From NCBI GenBank assembly GCA_025459175.1, contig JALORC010000001.1:1-64000 (forward strand): a DNA stretch of 64,000 bases, written 5' to 3'. Position numbers and translations under genes: made by a program. Shown here piece after piece: positions 59,829 to 64,000 of the stretch. Position 1 is the stretch's first letter; the number at the start of each line of letters is the position of its first letter. The notes below the pieces were generated by a model. It saw only the letters and a program-made list of their open reading frames with translations. It was not told the origin of the DNA and ran no database searches. The DNA is from Planctomycetota bacterium (GTDB lineage: Bacteria > Planctomycetota > UBA1135 > UBA2386).

Positions 59829-61711
59829 GGCTGCTGCCCTTGCTGTGGGCCGCGGTGGCCGCCGCGGCCGCGACCGCGCAGGCCCCGATCGTGACCACGG
59901 TGCTGTCCAACGGCACCACCCAGTCGCGCTACGACATGGTGATCCTCGGCGACGGCTATCAGGCGACCGAGCAGAACAAGTTCAACACCGACGTCAGCAC
60001 CTTCCTGACCGCGCTGTTCCAGACCCAGCCGTACCAGACGTTCGCCGCCTACTACAACGTGCACACGGTGTTCCGGGCCAGCGTCGAGAGCGGCGCCGAT
60101 CGCCCCGACGAGACGCCGCCGGTGTTCCGGAACACGGTCTACAACGCCTCGTACAACATCGGCGGCACCGATCGCTGTCTCTACATCCAGAACACCTCGC
60201 TGGCGCTGGCCGATGCAGCGCTGGCCCCCGCCACCGAGGGGCGCGTGCTGGTGATGGTCAACGACACGCGCTACGGCGGCTGCGCCGGCCAGTTCGCGGT
60301 CAGCTACACCGGCAGCCAGATGAGCAACGTGCAGATCCACGAGCTCGGCCACAGCCTCGGCCAGCTCGCCGACGAGTACGACTATCCGAACAACACCTAC
60401 ACCGGCGGCGAGCCGTCGACGGTCAACATCACCACCTCGCCGACCGGCGCCAAGTGGTCGATCTGGCACGGCACCGACGGCATCAGCGCGTTCGAGGGCG
60501 CTGGCTACCACCTGTTCGGGCTCTTCCGCCCGAAGCAGAACTGCATGATGCGCAGCCTCGGGGTCGCGCTGTGCCGCGTCTGCCAGGAGAACATCGTCAA
60601 GATCACCAACTCGATCGCCGACACGATCGTGACGACGACGCCGGCGAGCACCGCGGTGACCGTCCCGGTGCCGCAGCTGCAGGTGTTCTCGTTCACACAC
60701 ATCGTGCCACCGGGCAACGCGCCGGTGATCCAGTGGCGGCTCGACGGCAACGTGGTGCCCGGCGCCACCGGCACCTCCTACACGTTCGATCCGACCACCG
60801 TCACACTCGGCCTGCACACGCTCGAGGCCAGCGTTCGCGACCAGACGCCGCTGGTGCGCAGCGACCCGGCCCAGGTGATGCGCGAGACCCACACCTGGCA
60901 GGTGACGGTCAACGATCCGAGCGCCGGCCAGCTGCGTATCCCCGCACTCAGCACCAACGTGACGTTCGTGCCGGCGGGTGGAGCGGTGACCCTGACCACC
61001 ACCGTGATCAACGACGGCCCCGCGACCGCCGGCCCGTTCGACGTCGAGTGGTTCCTGTCGCCGACGCCGAGCTGGACGCCGCAGAGCACCTACCTCGGCA
61101 AGGTCACCGTCGGCAGCCTGGCGGCGCTGCAGCAGACGGTGATCCCGCGCACGGTGAACCTGCCGTGGGGCATGCCCGCGACGGTGCACTACGTGTTCGC
61201 GGTGGCCGACCGACTCGATGTCTTCAACGAGACCAACGAGAACGACAACACGCGCTCCGTCCCGATCCTCGGGCAGGCCCCCGGCTGCGTGACCAAGATC
61301 GAGTTCCAAGACCCGCTGGTCTACCCGTTCGACAGCGCCTCGATGTCGCGCACGGCCGGTGGCGCCGTGCACCCGCGCCTGATCGCCCCGTGCGCGAATC
61401 CGGCCACGACCATCTACCTGATGGCCTGGACCGGCTCGGGCACGCAGCCGGGCATCGGCCTCGCACCGGGTCTGGTGCTGCCGATCAACTACGACCCGCT
61501 GACGCAGCTCGGCCTCGACGGCCTGAACGGGCCGGTGTTCGGCGGCTTCCTCGGCCTGCTCGATGCGCAGGGCCGCGCGCAGGCGACCTTCACGCTGCCG
61601 CCGTCGGCGAGTGTGCCGCTCGGCCAGACGCACTTCGCCGCGGTGCTGCTCGGCAACACGCAGCTGTTCACGGCGGTCAGCAACCCGATCGGACTGCAGA
61701 TCCTGCCGTGA
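59825..61711 (+). CDS. Secreted M64 family metallopeptidase
   Basis: A 628-aa protein with signal peptide (LLPLLWAAVAAAAATA). Residues 35-270 are the M64 (IgA peptidase) domain: MVILGDGYQ, FAAYYNVHTVF and zinc motif HELGHSLGQLADEYD (HExxH plus downstream Glu/Asp). Ig-like and CARDB-type beta domains follow, then a C-terminal domain (SGTQPGIGLAPG, FGGFLGLLDAQGRAQATFTLPP) that I associate with secreted planctomycete proteins. Its substrate is unknown; M64 includes Clostridium IgA protease. Confidence 0.9.
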   Translation: MRLLPLLWAAVAAAAATAQAPIVTTVLSNGTTQSRYDMVILGDGYQATEQNKFNTDVSTFLTALFQTQPYQTFAAYYNVHTVFRASVESGADRPDETPPVFRNTVYNASYNIGGTDRCLYIQNTSLALADAALAPATEGRVLVMVNDTRYGGCAGQFAVSYTGSQMSNVQIHELGHSLGQLADEYDYPNNTYTGGEPSTVNITTSPTGAKWSIWHGTDGISAFEGAGYHLFGLFRPKQNCMMRSLGVALCRVCQENIVKITNSIADTIVTTTPASTAVTVPVPQLQVFSFTHIVPPGNAPVIQWRLDGNVVPGATGTSYTFDPTTVTLGLHTLEASVRDQTPLVRSDPAQVMRETHTWQVTVNDPSAGQLRIPALSTNVTFVPAGGAVTLTTTVINDGPATAGPFDVEWFLSPTPSWTPQSTYLGKVTVGSLAALQQTVIPRTVNLPWGMPATVHYVFAVADRLDVFNETNENDNTRSVPILGQAPGCVTKIEFQDPLVYPFDSASMSRTAGGAVHPRLIAPCANPATTIYLMAWTGSGTQPGIGLAPGLVLPINYDPLTQLGLDGLNGPVFGGFLGLLDAQGRAQATFTLPPSASVPLGQTHFAAVLLGNTQLFTAVSNPIGLQILP

Positions 61712-61776
61712 GCCGCTGGCGGAGCGGACCGGGAGGTTCCTTCTCCCGGCCACGTCCTGTGGCACCGGTCCTTCGC

Positions 61777-62715
61777 ATGCATCCACTCCGCCCGACCCAC
61801 CGCATGGCGGTGTTGCTCACCGCGCTCGGTGCACTCGGTGCCCCGAGCTTCGCCCAGCAGGCCGCGCCGCCGAGCCTGCACGAACGATTCGAGGAACGCC
61901 TCGCGCGGCGCGCCGCGGACCGCCGGCGGCAGGTGGAGGCCGGCCTCGCCGAAGCCCGCTCGGTCGGCAAACCGGTGCTGGTGCTGGTGGTGCCGGAGCC
62001 GACGTTCTTCGAGACCGACCCCGATCTGGCCGCGCGCAGCCGGATCCTCACGGCGCTGCTGCTGACCACGGATGTCGACACCCGGTGTGAGCTCGCGCTG
62101 CTGCAGCCGATCGCCGCCAAGCTCAGCGAACTGACGACGCTCGCCGGCACGGCGCCGCGGACCGGCCTGCCGTGCGCACTGTTGCTGGACCCGCCCCCGG
62201 TGCCGCGCCCCGCCGACTTCACCACCACCGCCACTCCGCTCGAACTCGACGGCCGCGGCCCTGACTTCGTGGTCCCTGACGAGGACGTCACCAAGGGCGT
62301 GCGCGAGCGGCAGCTGGCATTCCTCACCACGAAGGAAGCCGAGCTGGCGAAGGCGCTGCCGCAGGCGATCGCGACGCACGGCATCGATCGCGGCGCGCTG
62401 GCTCGCGCGGTCGAGAGCCGCCTGTCGGCGGACGACCACCGTGCGGTCGAGGGCTGGCTGGCAGGCGGTCGCGCGCCGGAACCGGCGCTGATCGTGCGCG
62501 CAGCACCCTGGATCCTGCACACCGCCGAGGCGCGGCCCACCGCCGGCCGCACCGCGCTGCGCACCGCGGTGGCGACGGCGTTCTCGCAGTGGATCGCTGC
62601 GGCCCCGCCCCACGGTGCGAAGTGGCCCGAACCGGCCTACGGTGCTGGCTGCAGCCTGCACCCGACGCTGCCGGCACTGCCTGACCGCCTGCTGCAGTTC
62701 CACGCAGTGCTGTAG
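61777..62715 (+). CDS. Exported protein of unknown function
   Basis: A 312-aa protein from ATG 61777 (ATG 61804 is possible) with a signal peptide (MAVLLTALGALGAPSFAQ) and a long helical charged region. A short segment (SVGKPVLVLVVPEPTFFETD) recalls thioredoxin-like folds, but no CxxC is present. It follows the M64 peptidase by 65 bases on the same strand and may be co-transcribed. No family assigned. Confidence 0.68.
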   Translation: MHPLRPTHRMAVLLTALGALGAPSFAQQAAPPSLHERFEERLARRAADRRRQVEAGLAEARSVGKPVLVLVVPEPTFFETDPDLAARSRILTALLLTTDVDTRCELALLQPIAAKLSELTTLAGTAPRTGLPCALLLDPPPVPRPADFTTTATPLELDGRGPDFVVPDEDVTKGVRERQLAFLTTKEAELAKALPQAIATHGIDRGALARAVESRLSADDHRAVEGWLAGGRAPEPALIVRAAPWILHTAEARPTAGRTALRTAVATAFSQWIAAAPPHGAKWPEPAYGAGCSLHPTLPALPDRLLQFHAVL

Positions 62716-62728
62716 CCAGCCCCGCGGC

Positions 62729-63442
62729 TCACCGCACGCTGAGGAAGCCGACCGGATCGCCGACCACCGCGGTCTCGACCAGATCCTCGCTGGCCTCGAT
62801 CGACGCCTCGACCTCGGCGGCCTGCTCGAGGAACCACGCGACTTCCTCGGCCGACGTCGTCACCAGGCCCGGTCGCTGCAGCCGCGCGAACAGCCCCTTC
62901 GCCAGCGCCCGCGCCTGCTCCCGCTCGACGACGAACTTCTCGACGTCGATCTGCACCGGCGCGATGCGGCCGTAGGCGACCTCGCTGAGCACCGGCCAGG
63001 TCTCCGGATCGGTGAACACGCTGATGCAACCGAGGTGATCGAAGACCTGCCCCGGCGCCAGTTCGCGTGCATCGCCGGCCTGGTAGCGCAACGGCAGCTC
63101 CGGCGCCACCGCCTGCAGCCCGGCGTTGAGCAGTTCGCATTCCCGCGCGCGCAGGTTGGCTGCGGTCACCGAGCGCCCGTGCAACATCACCTCGCCGAGC
63201 AGCACCGGCAGCTCGGCCACGCCGGCCCCGACCCACAACGACGAGCCGCCGCGCGGCAGCCGCGGCAGCAAGGCCTGACCGAGCGCCTTGCCGAGCGTGC
63301 TGACCTTCGGCACGCGTTCGCGCCAGAAGCCCTCGCCACCCCAGTGGAAGTAGATCTCGCCGAGTTCGCGCCAGTCGAGCGCGTCGAGCACGCGGCGGCA
63401 CGTCTGCATCGCCGCGAGCCAGTCGACACCCGCGCGGCTCAT
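62729..63442 (-). CDS. Hypothetical protein with SAM-methyltransferase-like core
   Basis: A 237-aa protein. Residues 70-150 resemble a Rossmann fold: LWVGAGVAELPVLL (glycine-rich loop), VTAANLRARECELLNAGL, then YQAGDARELA and DHLGCISVFTDPE. This is the motif order of class I methyltransferases, but no conserved catalytic residue can be named. Start ATG 63442 overlaps the DUF971 stop (ATGA), so the two genes are coupled. Function unknown. Confidence 0.65.
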   Translation of the reverse strand: MSRAGVDWLAAMQTCRRVLDALDWRELGEIYFHWGGEGFWRERVPKVSTLGKALGQALLPRLPRGGSSLWVGAGVAELPVLLGEVMLHGRSVTAANLRARECELLNAGLQAVAPELPLRYQAGDARELAPGQVFDHLGCISVFTDPETWPVLSEVAYGRIAPVQIDVEKFVVEREQARALAKGLFARLQRPGLVTTSAEEVAWFLEQAAEVEASIEASEDLVETAVVGDPVGFLSVR

Positions 63443-63759
63443 GCCGAACTCACCGGCTGACCGAGCGCGTAGAGCTTGGGCCACGCGAAGATGCCGGTCT
63501 TGTGGCCGTCGCTCCAGATGAAGGTCAGGCCGTAGCGGCCGACCAGCTCGGCGCCGAACAGCAGGATGTCGTCGCGCACCGTGCGCGGATCGAGCAGCGG
63601 TCGCCCGGTGCCTTCGTCGACGCAGCTGGCGCACGGACACGCGAGCCGCAGGTCGCGGGCCTTGAAATCGTGCACGACCCCGTCCTTCCACTCGATGCGG
63701 TAGACGAACGGGGTGATCAGGTCGGCCTTCTTCGGTGTCGGGGTCGGCTTCGGCTGCAT
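63439..63759 (-). CDS. DUF971 (gamma-butyrobetaine hydroxylase N-terminal-like) protein
   Basis: A 106-aa protein: YRIEWKDGVVHDF, LRLACPCASCVDE with the clustered Cys of the family, and GRYGLTFIWSDGHKTGIFAWPKL. In eukaryotes the same domain is the zinc-binding N-terminus of gamma-butyrobetaine hydroxylase; the bacterial stand-alone form is of unknown function. Start ATG 63759. Confidence 0.88.
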   Translation of the reverse strand: MQPKPTPTPKKADLITPFVYRIEWKDGVVHDFKARDLRLACPCASCVDEGTGRPLLDPRTVRDDILLFGAELVGRYGLTFIWSDGHKTGIFAWPKLYALGQPVSSA

Positions 63760-63813
63760 GGGGTCGGACGCGGAGCGCTTGCGATCGGCCGGGGGATGCC
63801 GGACAAAGTCGGC

Positions 63814-64000
63814 ATGCGACTCGGCGCGCTCATTCTGGCAGGTGGACGCAGCGTGCGCATGGGTCGACCGAAGGAGTTCCTGCCGTTCGGCGACGAGACG
63901 ATGCTCGGGCGGGTCGCGCGCCAGCTCACCGCGGCCTGCCAGCCGGTGTTGGTCCTCGCGCGCGACGCCGAGCAGGTGCTGCCGCCGCTGCCAGCGAGCT
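63814..64000 (+). CDS. MobA-like molybdenum cofactor nucleotidyltransferase (5' part)
   Basis: The first 62 codons are visible, continuing off the right edge. The N-terminus (LGALILAGGRSVRMGRPKEFL) is the NTP-transferase motif LAGGxSxRMGxxK of MobA/MocA, which attach GMP or CMP to molybdopterin. An in-frame ATG at 63796 is an alternative start. It is divergent from the DUF971 gene. Confidence 0.82.
   Translation, partial: MRLGALILAGGRSVRMGRPKEFLPFGDETMLGRVARQLTAACQPVLVLARDAEQVLPPLPAS

Noticed and set aside
59791-61776. A 974-codon plus-strand frame running through the M64 gene into the following gene
   Set aside because: Upstream of 61777 it is the shifted frame of the M64 peptidase; only the part after the signal peptide at 61777 looks like protein.

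Overview
This is a very GC-rich, densely coded bacterial chromosome segment, mostly transcribed right to left. The best guess for its source is a large-genome planctomycete (Planctomycetota). The reasons are the MoxR/DUF58/von Willebrand cluster, the many very long secreted proteins of unknown function, the large carboxypeptidase-regulatory-domain protein, and an M64 peptidase whose C-terminal domain resembles one I associate with secreted proteins of that phylum. This is inference; no rRNA or other phylogenetic marker is present.

Layout. Positions 1-13317 hold a three-gene, right-to-left biosynthetic operon with ATGA overlaps: a family-2 glycosyltransferase, a 1965-aa NRPS module, and a PKS that runs off the left edge. 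The NRPS has an N-terminal formyltransferase and an adenylation domain interrupted twice, by a luciferase-like monooxygenase and by a methyltransferase. Its specificity residues read like a glycine code. The PKS domains are KS-AT-KR-DH-ACP-TE; the TE carries Cys where Ser is usual. Together they suggest a short lipo- or polyketide-amino acid built from a formylated, methylated, oxidised glycine and then possibly glycosylated. A perfect 22-bp palindrome lies just upstream of the operon. Positions 13812-23489 hold a MoxR ATPase/DUF58/VWA membrane cluster with a 1307-aa exported protein. Positions 23565-31346 run right to left through ribBA, an ECF sigma and anti-sigma pair, a Spy-like membrane protein, a PilM/PilN (GspL-like) fusion, a PilO/GspM-like protein, a lipoprotein, a coiled-coil protein with a RelE-like C-terminus, and aat. 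The ribBA frame has no stop at its expected end and overlaps the sigma gene out of frame by about 340 nt.

Positions 31673-48776 hold housekeeping and accessory genes: an anchored trypsin-like protease, a TPR protein, a HIT protein, uridine kinase, SppA, tRNA-Arg(CCT), purM, a REP-type transposase, a solitary adenine DNA methyltransferase, a 1016-aa repeat protein, a class II photolyase, a GroES paralogue, an XRE-shikimate kinase fusion and a Kelch-type secreted protein. The gap at 48777-49352 contains a self-contained transcription unit with no gene: a good sigma-70-like promoter, about 220 nt of structured RNA starting with a potential pseudoknot, and a strong intrinsic terminator. It lies upstream of a PduO-type cobalamin adenosyltransferase.

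Positions 49353-64000 hold that adenosyltransferase, proline dehydrogenase, two tandem glycosyltransferases with repeat tails, an EF-hand-like membrane protein, an orphan NMT1-type binding protein, a dihydrouridine synthase that looks closer to eukaryotic Dus3 than to DusA/B/C, a secreted M64 peptidase operon, a DUF971 pair and the start of a MobA-like gene. Long open frames antisense to these genes are high-GC shadows and are not annotated.
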